Positions 54,529 through 63,989 are shown, counted from the stretch's first letter. The stretch is 64,000 nt of DNA from an uncultured Flavobacteriales bacterium (GCA_946480085.1 CAMLHZ010000010.1:1-64000), one strand, 5' to 3'. Numbers and translations: made by a program. Notes: a model not told the origin generated them from the sequence alone.

Positions 54529-54532
54529 AACG

Positions 54533-54566
54533 AAAAAGGTCGTCTGCATTGCGGGCGACCTTTTTT
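54533..54566 (+). terminator. Terminator of rpoD
   Basis: AAAGGTCG pairs with CGACCTTT around a GC-rich loop and ends in six T residues. Confidence 0.88.
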
Positions 54567-54614
54567 ACTTTATAAAACAACGATTAATATTCATTTTTAA
54601 AACACAAGCAAAAC

Positions 54615-56066
54615 ATGGAAACTGCAGTTGGCTATGAAAAAGAGCTGAACCTACACGTACAACGCGAACGTGCTGCTGTAAAACTATCAAGTCACGTTGG
54701 TGAGTTGTTGTACGACAAAGGAATCGAATTGGTTCTTTTCCGTAACCACCTTATTGATACGACAATTTCTGAAATTCTGAACTTGCACGAATATGCAAAG
54801 AATGTTGTGAAGAAAAGTATCGATATTGAAACCACTTCGACTTTAGCTGAAGAGTTATTGAAAATGGATTTGGCTCCTGCTAAATTGGATATCGGTAAAT
54901 TGGCATCTGAATACGAAGCTGAAGCTTCTAAATTTTCTTCTAAAGCTGATTTCTTGTCTGCTAAATTAGTTGGATTTACAACTGATACTTCAGGAACATT
55001 CGAACCGCGTGATGTTGTATTGTACGGTTTCGGTCGTATTGGACGTTTAGCTGCTCGTGAATTGATCAAACAAGCGGGTAAAGGACAACAATTGCGTTTA
55101 CGTGCAATCGTTACTCGTGGAGCTTCAGATAAGGACATCATCAAACGTGCTGCTTTGTTGCGTTCAGATTCTGTTCATGGTGCTTTCAAAGGAACTGTTG
55201 TTGAAGATTTAGAGAACAAAGCTTTAATCATCAATGGTCATACTGTAAAAATGATTGACGCTTCAAATCCTGAAGACGTTGATTACACTTTACATGGAAT
55301 TAAAAATGCGTTAGTTATCGACAATACTGGTGTTTTCACAAATCGTGAAGCTTTAGAGCGTCACATGAAATCAAACGGTGTTTCTCGTGTATTACTAACA
55401 GCTCCAGGAAAAGAGATTCCAAACGTAGTTTACGGAATCAACCAAGGAACACTGGATATCGAGAACGAGAAAATCTACTCAGCAGCTTCTTGTACTACAA
55501 ATGCTATTTCTCCAATTCTTAAAGTTATTAATGACGAGTACGGAATTGTAAAAGGACATATTGAAACCGTTCACGCTTACACGAATGACCAAAACTTGTT
55601 GGACAACATGCACAAGTCATCTCGTCGTGGTCGTTCAGCGGCAATCAACATGGTAATTACTTCAACTGGTGCTGGTGCAGCGGTTACAAAGGTAATTCCG
55701 GACTTGAAAGATAAATTGACTGCTAATGCGGTTCGCGTACCAACTCCAAACGGATCTTTAGCGATTCTTTCTTTGGAATTGAACGGAACTACAACAGTTG
55801 AAGATGTAAACAACATCGTTCGTTCTGCTTCTTTGGAAGGTGAATTGGTAAACCAAATTTTCTATTCTTACGATCCGGAATTGGTTTCGAGCGATATCAT
55901 CGGAAACACTTGTTGTTCAGTTTACGATTCTCATGCAACTATCGTTTCTCCTGACGGAAAAAATGTAGTATTGTACACTTGGTACGATAATGAGTTTGGT
56001 TACACGAAACAAGTAATTCGCTTAGCGAAACACATTACTAAAGTTCGTCGTTTGATTTACTATTAA
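54615..56066 (+). CDS. gap: Glyceraldehyde-3-phosphate dehydrogenase, long form
   Basis: The 483-residue protein has a full GAPDH catalytic unit: GFGRIGRLAAREL (about 138), SAASCTTNAISPI with the active-site Cys at residue 293, ETVHAYTNDQNLL with the His, and the terminal WYDNEFGYTKQV. It carries ~125 extra N-terminal residues, mostly helical, before the usual Rossmann start, a form known in Bacteroidota. It works in glycolysis or gluconeogenesis. The role of the extension is unknown. Own terminator after the gene. Confidence 0.95.
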   Translation: METAVGYEKELNLHVQRERAAVKLSSHVGELLYDKGIELVLFRNHLIDTTISEILNLHEYAKNVVKKSIDIETTSTLAEELLKMDLAPAKLDIGKLASEYEAEASKFSSKADFLSAKLVGFTTDTSGTFEPRDVVLYGFGRIGRLAARELIKQAGKGQQLRLRAIVTRGASDKDIIKRAALLRSDSVHGAFKGTVVEDLENKALIINGHTVKMIDASNPEDVDYTLHGIKNALVIDNTGVFTNREALERHMKSNGVSRVLLTAPGKEIPNVVYGINQGTLDIENEKIYSAASCTTNAISPILKVINDEYGIVKGHIETVHAYTNDQNLLDNMHKSSRRGRSAAINMVITSTGAGAAVTKVIPDLKDKLTANAVRVPTPNGSLAILSLELNGTTTVEDVNNIVRSASLEGELVNQIFYSYDPELVSSDIIGNTCCSVYDSHATIVSPDGKNVVLYTWYDNEFGYTKQVIRLAKHITKVRRLIYY

Positions 56067-56087
56067 TCAATCGCAACAAAATAATAG

Positions 56088-56119
56088 AAACGGTATTCAA
56101 CATTGGGTACCGTTTTTTT
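56088..56119 (+). terminator. Terminator of gap
   Basis: AAACGGTA pairs with TACCGTTT around a 12-base loop, followed by T-run (TTTTTTTA). Confidence 0.88.
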
Positions 56120-56123
56120 ATTT

Positions 56124-56250
56124 CCCGCGGAGCTCGCGAAGTACGCAGAGTTTTAATACAATTAGAACTCATTGGATTAAATGATTTATATAATCTAGTT
56201 TAATAATTCATCTTCCTCAATTTCTTTGCGGTCTCTGCGCACTCTGCGGG
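56124..56250. repeat. Diverged inverted CGCAGAG repeat pair
   Basis: CCCGCGGAG..ACGCAGAG (56124-56150) is loosely complementary to CTCTGCGCACTCTGCGGG (56233-56250), with an AT-rich 80-bp interior. The word CTTTGCGG also lies nearby, as in the 23488 hairpin. It is located between the gap terminator and the TonB receptor promoter. Confidence 0.55.
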
Positions 56251-56266
56251 AGTTATTAAATTTATC

Positions 56267-56320
56267 GCAACAATATTGCATTTAAATCAAATTCATTTCT
56301 ATATTTGCAACACAATTGCA
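56267..56320 (+). promoter_or_regulatory. TonB receptor promoter flanked by two GCAA-N5-TTGC palindromes
   Basis: GCAACAATATTGC (56267-56279) and TGCAACACAATTGCA (56306-56320) share the half-site pair GCAA-N5-TTGC. A promoter uses them: TTG (56276-56278) lies in the first, and TATATTTG (56300-56307), 21 bases away, runs into the second. Predicted +1 is near 56312, inside the second palindrome, and the ATG follows 11 bases later. This is a strong repressor-site arrangement; a Fur-family (Zur-like) metal regulator is a guess by analogy with TonB-receptor control. Confidence 0.7.
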
Positions 56321-56322
56321 TT

Positions 56323-58587
56323 ATGATGAAATTATTCCTTTTCGTTTTAGTTCTTATTTCAGCATTTACTGTGAATGCTCAAAACCAAACCTTTGTTGGA
56401 AAAGTCATCGACAAAGAAACGCAACAACCAATTATCAATGCAAATGTTAGCCTCTACGAACTAGGGATTTCAGCGCAATCTGATTTGAATGGTGTTTTCG
56501 TGATACAATCTTCCCTGCCTCAGCAATTCAGGTTTATTGTTGAAATAGCAGAATACAAATCGTTCATCGGAACTAGAAATTCTACAGACAAGGATACGCT
56601 TCGCATAGAATTGGAAACCAACCATATTTCACTCGACGAAGTGGTAATTGTGGATACACGGGGATTGGTTCAAAAGGAAAGTGTCGCACATATCGAAAGA
56701 AAGAAAATTGCAGAGCTAAATGAAGTAAAGGCTACAAATCTAGGAGAAGCACTTTCAAAAATCCCGGGAGTTTATTCAGCTTCCACTGGAAACGGAATCA
56801 GTAAGCCCGTTATTCGCGGATTGAGCGGAACTCGTGTTCTGACTTTATTGAACGGAATTCGCGTCGACAATCAACAATGGGGAAGTGATCACGGAATGGC
56901 TCTGACTTCTCTGGGTATTGGAACTGTAGAAGTCATAAAAGGTCCATCAAGCTTGTATTACGGTTCAGATGCACTTGGTGGAATTATTTATTTCGCTGAT
57001 GAAGCTTATGCTTCTTACGGAACAACAGAAGAGAAATTGAGTAGTTCTTTTGAATTCAATGGAAACAATTCTCAGAACGCGATTGGTGTAAAATTCGCTG
57101 AAACACACCTTAGAATGAACATTTTCGCGGGATACAATTCGGCAGCTGATTTTCGTTTACCAAATAAGAATTATTTAATCAATTCACGCTACAACGACCA
57201 AATCGCGAAACTTGCTTTGGGATACAACAGAGGTAAATGGGTAACAAATATTCGTTATACGTATCTGAATTCTCATGTTGGAATTCCAGGTGAATCAGAA
57301 GATTCAATCGTTACACCACTCTCCTACCAAAGCAATGAAACAGCAAGATCTTTAACAACTCCGTTTCAGGGAATTCAAAATCACATTGTTTCCTTTGAAA
57401 ATAAGTTCTTCTTCAACAATGAAAGTTCGTTGGTTTTCAATTTAGGAAACACAAACAATCACTTAAGCGAATTTGAAGACAACTTAGATACAGCGGCACT
57501 TTCAATGAAGTTAAATACTTCTGTATACACAGCACGTTATACAAAACGTCTGAATTACAACACACATGTAAGCGCCGGACTTCAAGGAATGTATCAGATG
57601 AACAGAAACGCTGAAACAGCAGAAGAACGCTTGATTCCAAATGCGAACAGTTTAGATAACGGTGTTTTTATAGTTCTTGATTCAAAATTATTGGAACACA
57701 ATGTTCAAGCTGGTATTCGTGCCGACATACGAGACATTAATGTGGTTGATGACTCTATTTCTTTTGGAAAACAATTTGGAAGCATCAATTATTCTGTTGG
57801 AGCCATGCGTCGTTTTCAGCATGCCTTATACAGAATCAGTGTTTCCTCCGGATTCCGCGCACCGCACACTTCTGAATTACTAGCAAATGGTGCGCATGAA
57901 GGCGCTTTGAGATACGAAATTGGTTCAACCGCTTTAAAAACAGAAAACGCAACGCAAATTGATGCAACATACGAGTATTCCAAAGAACACTTCTCATTGA
58001 TCATTAATCCTTTTTTCAGCCAGATCAACAACTACATTTACCTGAATCCAATTGACTCGGTGATAGATGAACGTCCGGTTTACCAATATTCACAGGCAAA
58101 CAATGTTTCACTTTACGGTATTGATGCCGGATTCCATATTCATCCACATCCAGCTGACGGATTACATTTGGAAGTGAATTACTCTTACGTTCGCGGAGAA
58201 CAACATTCAGGAACTTCTCTTCCATTCATTCCACAATCCCGCGTTAATTCAACAATTAAGCTTCCGATGGGGACTTTATCGAATTATGGTCCAAATGCAG
58301 GTTTCTTGGTCATTCAATATTCATACAATTTCAAGCAGGACAGAATTGCCGATTTTGAAACAATGACGAAAGGTTATTCATTGTTAGATTTAGGAATATC
58401 ACTGTTGCTAAGCAATCAAGAGAAATCAACACACAAGGTAAACTTCACTTGTGGAGTGAAGAATGTGACGAACACCAGCTACATGAATCACTTGTCTTCA
58501 CTTAAAAACATTGGGATTCAACAACAAGGGAGAAATTTCTATATTGGATTGAGTGTAGAACTAAACCAAAAGAAGAAAACGTTTTAG
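56323..58587 (+). CDS. TonB-dependent receptor
   Basis: I place the start at 56323 or 56326 (two adjacent ATG codons, about 754 residues); the signal peptide is MMKLFLFVLVLISAFTVNAQ. Domains: carboxypeptidase-regulatory-like (FVGKVIDKETQQPIINANVS), plug with EALSKIPGVYSASTGNGISK and VIRGLSGTRVLTLLNG, then GTVEVIKGPSSLYYGSDALG, then a barrel. The plug words resemble metal- or siderophore-uptake receptors such as ZnuD, so metal import is plausible. It appears to be tightly controlled by the palindromes before it. It converges with the 58589 gene at one base. Confidence 0.92.
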   Translation: MMKLFLFVLVLISAFTVNAQNQTFVGKVIDKETQQPIINANVSLYELGISAQSDLNGVFVIQSSLPQQFRFIVEIAEYKSFIGTRNSTDKDTLRIELETNHISLDEVVIVDTRGLVQKESVAHIERKKIAELNEVKATNLGEALSKIPGVYSASTGNGISKPVIRGLSGTRVLTLLNGIRVDNQQWGSDHGMALTSLGIGTVEVIKGPSSLYYGSDALGGIIYFADEAYASYGTTEEKLSSSFEFNGNNSQNAIGVKFAETHLRMNIFAGYNSAADFRLPNKNYLINSRYNDQIAKLALGYNRGKWVTNIRYTYLNSHVGIPGESEDSIVTPLSYQSNETARSLTTPFQGIQNHIVSFENKFFFNNESSLVFNLGNTNNHLSEFEDNLDTAALSMKLNTSVYTARYTKRLNYNTHVSAGLQGMYQMNRNAETAEERLIPNANSLDNGVFIVLDSKLLEHNVQAGIRADIRDINVVDDSISFGKQFGSINYSVGAMRRFQHALYRISVSSGFRAPHTSELLANGAHEGALRYEIGSTALKTENATQIDATYEYSKEHFSLIINPFFSQINNYIYLNPIDSVIDERPVYQYSQANNVSLYGIDAGFHIHPHPADGLHLEVNYSYVRGEQHSGTSLPFIPQSRVNSTIKLPMGTLSNYGPNAGFLVIQYSYNFKQDRIADFETMTKGYSLLDLGISLLLSNQEKSTHKVNFTCGVKNVTNTSYMNHLSSLKNIGIQQQGRNFYIGLSVELNQKKKTF

Positions 58588-58588
58588 T

Positions 58589-58972
58589 TTACCAAAAGAT
58601 TCCGGGAAAAACGCGCTTTAACCCTTTTGTTTCAAGGTAATAGAAATCACGGCTAATAAATAGCGTATCTTTTCCCTCTCCTTTTCCCATTCTTAAAGTG
58701 TCAACACGCGGTTCTTCATCAGAGAAATGGAAGCAATATTTAATGAAAAGTGTGTCGTTTAAGATGGTATAAGTATCGTCACATTTGACTTTAATTTTCG
58801 GAAGTGGCATGCAAAAATGCGCCTTTCCCTTGTCTTTTAGAACTTTATCATCCTTTATAACAATCTTTCGATGGCCATTCAGATAATGAATCACAAAAGC
58901 CTTCCGGGGATGCGAACATTGCACTAGAAATACTACCAGAAAAAATGCGAAGAAGATTCGAACAGAACTCAT
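58589..58972 (-). CDS. Hypothetical lipoprotein (127 aa)
   Basis: The start MSSVRIFFAFFLVVFLVQC then SHPRK looks like a lipobox. The mature part is basic and beta-rich, with Cys residues in CDDTYTIL and YCFHFSDE. No family is recognised. It is 18 bp after the 58991 gene and in the same direction. Confidence 0.6.
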   Translation of the reverse strand: MSSVRIFFAFFLVVFLVQCSHPRKAFVIHYLNGHRKIVIKDDKVLKDKGKAHFCMPLPKIKVKCDDTYTILNDTLFIKYCFHFSDEEPRVDTLRMGKGEGKDTLFISRDFYYLETKGLKRVFPGIFW

Positions 58973-58990
58973 GGTGGTATTATTTGTGAC

Positions 58991-59311
58991 TTACTTTTTA
59001 ACTTCTTCTAAACATTTCATCACACGTTTTTCATGTTTTGAACGATCTTCAGGGGTTTCATTATCAAAGGTAGTAACCTCTTTGCACATTTTATCCAGAT
59101 AATCCCAGCGCTCCATTAATTTATCCACTTGAACTGGTGTAAGTTTTGGATTCTCAAGCGCAGAATCTATTGAATCAAGCATAACCACACATTGACAAAA
59201 ATCCCATTGCTCATTCACTTCTTTATCTTTGACTGAATCCTGATTCTGTTTACTTGTAACACAGGAAGCCGAAAGCAAGACTACGAATAGAAAAAATAAG
59301 GTGGATTTCAT
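58991..59311 (-). CDS. Small lipoprotein, QWDFCxC paralogue A (106 aa)
   Basis: Lipobox LLSASCVTSK at about residue 17. The mature domain QWDFCQCVVMLDSIDSALEN, then RWDYLDKMCKEVTTFDNETP and EKRVMKCLEEVKK aligns well with the 59436 gene, keeping four Cys-containing positions (QWDFCxC, CKE, KCL). The pattern suggests two disulfides or a metal site. Function unknown. Confidence 0.7.
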   Translation of the reverse strand: MKSTLFFLFVVLLSASCVTSKQNQDSVKDKEVNEQWDFCQCVVMLDSIDSALENPKLTPVQVDKLMERWDYLDKMCKEVTTFDNETPEDRSKHEKRVMKCLEEVKK

Positions 59312-59435
59312 ATAACAATGTTTTAAGAAGAACTAAAGCGCAAATGCCTCTCATCATTCCAAGAGATCAATTCGTTAAATCAATTTTTGACTTTCACATA
59401 CTAAACCTGTCGAAGTGTGACTTTTGACTTGAAAA

Positions 59436-59858
59436 TTATTTCTTCAATCCTGCTTCTTTCAAACAGCGTGCTACACGTTTTTCATGCTTTGTACGCTCAT
59501 CAGGTGTTTGATTATCGAAAGTTGTAATTTCCTTACACTTGTCATCCACATAGCTCCAACGATCGAAAAGTGCTTCACTGGTATTACCACCCTGAACGGC
59601 ATCATCAATTGAATCTAAGGAAACGATACACTTACAGAAATCCCATTGTTCTCCGTATTTCTTAACGATTTTTTCGTGATTGATCTGTTGTTCCTTGGTG
59701 CGCGTGGTTGCAGTGTCGCGCTTAATTGCGTCATCATATGAATCCACGACAGTATCTTTTACCGGCTCTTTATCCTTATCACAATCCTTACATTCTTCAT
59801 TTCCTCCGCAAGACGCAGCAAAAATCCCAATAGCAAACACAAATAATAGCTTCTTCAT
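59436..59858 (-). CDS. Small lipoprotein, QWDFCxC paralogue B (140 aa)
   Basis: Starts MKKLLFVFAIGIFAASC then GGNEECKDCDKDKEP, with a lipobox and two extra Cys. The C-terminal domain matches the 58991 protein (QWDFCKCIVSLDSIDDAVQG; CKEITTFDNQTPDERTKHEK; RCLKEAG). A tandem duplication 124 bp apart. The linker (DDAIKRDTATTRTKEQ) is polar and probably extended. Confidence 0.7.
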   Translation of the reverse strand: MKKLLFVFAIGIFAASCGGNEECKDCDKDKEPVKDTVVDSYDDAIKRDTATTRTKEQQINHEKIVKKYGEQWDFCKCIVSLDSIDDAVQGGNTSEALFDRWSYVDDKCKEITTFDNQTPDERTKHEKRVARCLKEAGLKK

Positions 59859-60010
59859 AACCAAGGTTTAAACAAAAATAAGAAAAAGCGTCAGCTTTTG
59901 ATAAGTGCTTGTGGAAACAAGCTAGACGACAGCAAGTTAAATGGTGAAAAACTCACGGAATATCAGCATTAAGAGGACTCATGCAGTTGCATTTCTGTTA
60001 ATAACTTCCG

Positions 60011-60430
60011 TTAATATTCCGGAAAAGGGATCAGTACTAATTGGTAATTATAATCCTTTGCATTGGACGTAATTACAAAGCGTTCTCTCCCCAAAGAGTT
60101 TACTTTAAACTTCCTCGTCATATTTGAATTCTCCAAAACAAATGTTCGCTTTTTCCAATCAAGAGTGAAGGTCATTTTCAATCCTCTCTTCTTCCCTAAT
60201 GTATTCAATTTATGGAAATAAGCGTTTCCACTTTTGTGAAAAACTACAATCTCCCTGTATTCAAATTCTAATGGTGTAAAGTCTTTTTCGCCTTGAAGCT
60301 TTTTTTCAATCAACCATACTTTTGATGACTTATCATGAAGAAAAATACCGTGATCAATTTTCTTGACATCGTCTTCAGACTGACAAGAAGCTATAAAAGC
60401 AATAGTTAACAGTAGAAAAAAAGATCTCAT
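60011..60430 (-). CDS. Hypothetical lipoprotein (139 aa)
   Basis: Starts MRSFFLLLTIAFIASC, a lipobox. The mature part is basic and beta-rich (KVWLIEKKLQGEKDFTPLEF; FTLDWKKRTFVLENSNMTRK), perhaps a lipocalin-like barrel, but no motif proves it. It begins two bases after the 60433 gene ends, so they are co-transcribed. Confidence 0.65.
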   Translation of the reverse strand: MRSFFLLLTIAFIASCQSEDDVKKIDHGIFLHDKSSKVWLIEKKLQGEKDFTPLEFEYREIVVFHKSGNAYFHKLNTLGKKRGLKMTFTLDWKKRTFVLENSNMTRKFKVNSLGRERFVITSNAKDYNYQLVLIPFPEY

Positions 60431-60432
60431 TT

Positions 60433-61080
60433 CTAGAACAACATATTGTTTCTATCCAATATTTTTTTGATTTCAACACCCATTGAATCTCTATATTCGG
60501 CTTTAATTTTCGCCGGACCATTTTCATCTATCTCTTCACAGTATTGATATGCGTATTTTCCATCAACCCACTTAAATAAACAGTTAAAATAAATAAGCAC
60601 ATTATCCTGATTATCAGCAAAACGAATAATCAAATCATCATATCCGCTTGAACTTTTTCTTCGCTCAATTAGATTACCGTTGAAGCCGTTTAATTTCACC
60701 AAAGACCCATTCTCACGTTCAAAGATCAAAATTCTGCGAAGCGGGAAATCATTTACTCCAGCCTTTACCAATAGAATGAATCCATCGTTCAACTTGATGT
60801 TCTTTGACAGTTTAAAGAAGCGGAAGAATTTTGGACTACAAGCCGGATTCAATTCATTTGTATCCGAATCAGCTTTTGGATTACAAATTTTCAATTCCTT
60901 TAATAATTTGACTTCCACATCGCTTGTGAATTTGTTGGTTGGAAAATCTGTACTGATCGTATTGTCTTCCACCACATCGTGATGCGTAATCACCAAATCG
61001 TCATCTTCTTCCGGATCTCCACAAGAAATAAACGACAATGGAATAAGAATCAGTAAACTGTATAAAATCGCTTTCATCAT
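60433..61080 (-). CDS. Hypothetical lipoprotein (215 aa)
   Basis: Starts MMKAILYSLLILIPLSFISC then GDPEEDDD, a lipobox followed by an acidic linker. The mature part has mixed strands and helices with a pair of Cys near 69 and 82, and one near 165. No family recognised. Downstream of the HMG-CoA lyase-like gene by seven bases, likely one transcript. Confidence 0.65.
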   Translation of the reverse strand: MMKAILYSLLILIPLSFISCGDPEEDDDLVITHHDVVEDNTISTDFPTNKFTSDVEVKLLKELKICNPKADSDTNELNPACSPKFFRFFKLSKNIKLNDGFILLVKAGVNDFPLRRILIFERENGSLVKLNGFNGNLIERRKSSSGYDDLIIRFADNQDNVLIYFNCLFKWVDGKYAYQYCEEIDENGPAKIKAEYRDSMGVEIKKILDRNNMLF

Positions 61081-61087
61081 ATCTGAA

Positions 61088-61939
61088 TTAATGAAATACT
61101 GATGAACTAGTTACAAAAGCGTTTGAAAATGCTTTAGCATCTACACCAGTCTCAATACTATTTGCTTTAAACCAATCGAGCATTTGCTCTGTCGGCATAT
61201 TTCCCGTTAACTCGTCTTTTGCCATTGGACAACCGCCAAAACCTTTTATCGCTCCTTCAAAATTTCGACAACCACCTTCATAAGCCGCCTGTGTCAAAGC
61301 TTGTGCATTTTCAGGCAATGTATGTAAATGTGCACTGATTGTAACATTTGAAATAGAAGCACTTGTAGCAAATACTTTCTTTACCAGGTCAGGAGTTGCA
61401 GCACCAATAGTGTCAGAAAGCGATAATCGAGAAACTGGAAACAAGTTAATCAAACGATTGCTCCATTCAGCAACCAATTCGTCTGACCATGCATCACCAT
61501 ACGGATTCCCGAATCCCATAGACAAATACAAAACCAGCTCTTTATTGCTTTTTACGCAAATTTCGCTAATCGCCTCAACGCGCTTTAACGATTCCTCAAT
61601 TGTTGCATTGGTATTTCTAAGCTGGAATGTTTCAGAAATAGAAAACGGATACCCAAGAAAGTGAACACGTTCAAACTTAGATGCATCTTCTGCCCCTCGT
61701 TCATTCGCAACAATTGTAAGCAATTTAGTGTCACTTTCGTCAAGTGCATTTAACACTTCGGCCGTGTCCTTCATTTGAGGGATTGCTTTCGGAGAAACAA
61801 AACTTCCACAATCAAGAGTATCGAAATTACATTTCAGCAAATCATTAATGTAATTTACCTTTAAGGAAGTATCTATCCAGTCGTGAATTCCTTGCATGGC
61901 GTCGCGCGGACATTCAGTAATATAAATTCTATCAGCCAT
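61088..61939 (-). CDS. Hydroxymethylglutaryl-CoA lyase family protein
   Basis: The ATG at 61939 gives 283 residues. The DRE-TIM pattern is visible: ECPRDAMQG (the catalytic Arg-Asp pair), the NxxxGD-like [22 protein letters not shown] with the two metal-binding His, and [20 protein letters not shown] with the catalytic Cys and Asn. In human HMG-CoA lyase the second His is followed by Asp-Thr-Tyr-Gly; here it is followed by Thr-Leu-Pro, so substrate may differ. HMG-CoA lyase makes acetoacetate and acetyl-CoA in leucine breakdown. The gene overlaps the end of pyrD by eight bases. Confidence 0.83.
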   Translation of the reverse strand: MADRIYITECPRDAMQGIHDWIDTSLKVNYINDLLKCNFDTLDCGSFVSPKAIPQMKDTAEVLNALDESDTKLLTIVANERGAEDASKFERVHFLGYPFSISETFQLRNTNATIEESLKRVEAISEICVKSNKELVLYLSMGFGNPYGDAWSDELVAEWSNRLINLFPVSRLSLSDTIGAATPDLVKKVFATSASISNVTISAHLHTLPENAQALTQAAYEGGCRNFEGAIKGFGGCPMAKDELTGNMPTEQMLDWFKANSIETGVDAKAFSNAFVTSSSVFH

Positions 61940-62975
61940 TTTTCTTACGATTTTCAAGAATTGCCTTATTGATTCGTTTTACCAATTTCGGTCCTTCATA
62001 AATGAATCCGGTATAAATCTGAACCAAAGAGGCGCCAGCATTCAATTTCTCGATTGCATCTTCGGCAGAGTGAATTCCTCCAACTCCTACAATCGGGAAA
62101 CTTCCATTACTTTTTTGATGAAGATAACGAATAACTTCGGTAGATCTTTTGGTCAAGGGTTTTCCAGAAACACCACCCATTCCAATTTCTTCCAACTTTT
62201 CTTTTGGAGTAGTTAGTCCTTCTCTGGAAATTGTTGTATTCGTTGCAATTACACCAGCAATTTTCGTTTCGGAAACAATTTCAATAATATCATCCAATTG
62301 GCTATCCGTCAAATCTGGTGCTATTTTCAGAAAGATCGGTTTAGAAGAGTTTCGTTTTTTCTTTTCATCCTGAAGTGTAGACAAAAGTTCAGTCAAAGGC
62401 CCTTTCTCCTGCAATTCTCTAAGATTGGGCGTATTAGGAGAAGAAACATTCACAACAAAATAGTCAACATATGGCTCAAGTACATTAAAACACTTGATAT
62501 AATCACTTGTAGCTTCCTCGTTTGGCGTAACCTTATTCTTGCCAATATTTCCACCAATAATACATTCCGGCTTAATCTTCTTCAAACGTTCTACAACAAC
62601 ATCAGCACCGTCATTATTAAATCCCATTCGATTGATGATCGCTTCATCCGGAATCAAACGAAACAAACGTTTTTTATCGTTTCCAGGCTGACCAACCGGT
62701 GTCACGGTTCCAATTTCGATAAATCCAAATCCACTTGAAGCCAATTCATTGATCAGAAGTGCATTTTTATCTAGTCCTGCTGCAAGTCCAACCGGATTCG
62801 GAAACTTAATTCCGGCCACTACGGTTTCTAAAAGTGGTGATTCAACCTTGTGCATTCGCTTCCAGAAGTACTTAACTCCTGGTATTTTAAGATAAATCCT
62901 AAGGAAATCGAAAATGAAGTAATGAACTTTTTCAGGATCGAAAAGGAAGAGAATGCGTTTAATGATGGAATACAT
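61932..62975 (-). CDS. pyrD: Dihydroorotate dehydrogenase (quinone), class 2
   Basis: The ATG at 62975 gives 347 residues; the other start at 63002 lies within an upstream terminator. The N-terminal helix pair ([20 protein letters not shown]) is the class-2 membrane hook. FMN-binding and catalytic words are present: [47 protein letters not shown] with the catalytic Ser, [29 protein letters not shown] and IVGVGGI. It links pyrimidine synthesis to the quinone pool. Confidence 0.97.
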   Translation of the reverse strand: MYSIIKRILFLFDPEKVHYFIFDFLRIYLKIPGVKYFWKRMHKVESPLLETVVAGIKFPNPVGLAAGLDKNALLINELASSGFGFIEIGTVTPVGQPGNDKKRLFRLIPDEAIINRMGFNNDGADVVVERLKKIKPECIIGGNIGKNKVTPNEEATSDYIKCFNVLEPYVDYFVVNVSSPNTPNLRELQEKGPLTELLSTLQDEKKKRNSSKPIFLKIAPDLTDSQLDDIIEIVSETKIAGVIATNTTISREGLTTPKEKLEEIGMGGVSGKPLTKRSTEVIRYLHQKSNGSFPIVGVGGIHSAEDAIEKLNAGASLVQIYTGFIYEGPKLVKRINKAILENRKKNG

Positions 62976-62999
62976 CTTTTTTTCTGTAAAGATATAAAG

Positions 63000-63033
63000 C
63001 AAAAACGAGGTAACATTTTACTATTACCTCGTT
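63000..63033 (-). terminator. Terminator of the PorG-like gene
   Basis: AACGAGGTAA (63004-63013) and TTACCTCGTT (63024-63033) pair perfectly around a ten-base loop; on the minus strand TTTTTG follows. It lies just upstream of pyrD. Confidence 0.88.
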
Positions 63034-63053
63034 CCTATTATTTTTTTTCAACA

Positions 63054-63989
63054 TTAGAATTTCGCAATCTTCGGTCTTCTAAACTTCTTGAAGCTCGGTG
63101 GTCTTCCAGCTGTTAAGTTACGTGCGATTGTTAAATTGAAATAGAATAAAGCGTCATTTTGTTTATCACCTCTTTGACTCCCTGGATTGAACCAAGATGG
63201 AGTTTTTGCGGGATTACTGAAATATGCAGCCATATCTCCGTATTCAGCAGCGATGATTGATGGATCGAAATATACACCATGAACATCATCAATGTAATCA
63301 GAGAATGTTTTAACGTAAGTAAATTCAAGACCTACACGCCACATTTTGCCAATTCCCATTCGCATACCAAGTCCGAAAGGAATTGTAGCCGTTACTCGGC
63401 TGTATTCCCCAGGACCTCCAGCCAAACCTTGACCTTCAGTATGCATATCTCTCAATGCATACCAAGTTCCATCGTACTGAGCTTTTGGATTATAATAAGT
63501 TGCTCCGATTCCAGTAAACAAGTATAACTGAGAATTTTTGTAAGGCATTCCTTTTAATCCGGAAATTCTTAAACGGTGACCAACTTTTTCTTTTGCTAAG
63601 ATGATTACCTCAAAACGTTGAGACAAGTTAATAACTGTAGAACGGAAACTTAAGTTTCTATTATTACGGATCGATTCTTCCGTCTTTGCATCATTACCTC
63701 TTACACGACCAAAATTGATAATTGTTGAGGTAGCATAATATGGATGAAAACGATAGCGATAGGCAATTGACGTTCCAAGGCTAGTCGAAGGGAAATCCCA
63801 ATCTTTAACCGAATAATCCGTTCCTACGGCGTTTGCACCTCCTAAATCCCCTAGGAAATTAGTTCCTCCAATACCAAGTGTAATTTCTTTCTTTTGGAAA
63901 GACCAGTTACGTTGAGTATTGAAATTCGATGCCTGCCCAAGAACGACGCTTGTTGCAGTAGTGAGCAATACGAGAGTTAGATACTTCAT
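63054..63989 (-). CDS. Outer-membrane beta-barrel protein, PorG/DUF6089-like
   Basis: The 311-residue protein has a signal peptide (MKYLTLVLLTTATSVVLGQ). The opening KKEITLGIGGTNFLGDLGG and the alternating strands ending in VGLEFTYVKTFSDYIDDV and FYFNLTIARNL resemble DUF6089 barrels, whose best-known member PorG is part of the T9SS outer-membrane machinery. In these genomes several paralogues occur, so this may not be PorG itself. It is longer than typical PorG (about 240). The tail is basic (FKKFRRPKIAKF). Confidence 0.75.
   Translation of the reverse strand: MKYLTLVLLTTATSVVLGQASNFNTQRNWSFQKKEITLGIGGTNFLGDLGGANAVGTDYSVKDWDFPSTSLGTSIAYRYRFHPYYATSTIINFGRVRGNDAKTEESIRNNRNLSFRSTVINLSQRFEVIILAKEKVGHRLRISGLKGMPYKNSQLYLFTGIGATYYNPKAQYDGTWYALRDMHTEGQGLAGGPGEYSRVTATIPFGLGMRMGIGKMWRVGLEFTYVKTFSDYIDDVHGVYFDPSIIAAEYGDMAAYFSNPAKTPSWFNPGSQRGDKQNDALFYFNLTIARNLTAGRPPSFKKFRRPKIAKF

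Noticed and set aside
54692..55144. 150-codon frame opposite the gap N-terminal extension
   Set aside because: Antisense shadow of a continuous gap reading frame; I found no start signal for it.
62298..62738. 146-codon frame opposite pyrD
   Set aside because: Antisense to a fully motif-supported pyrD.
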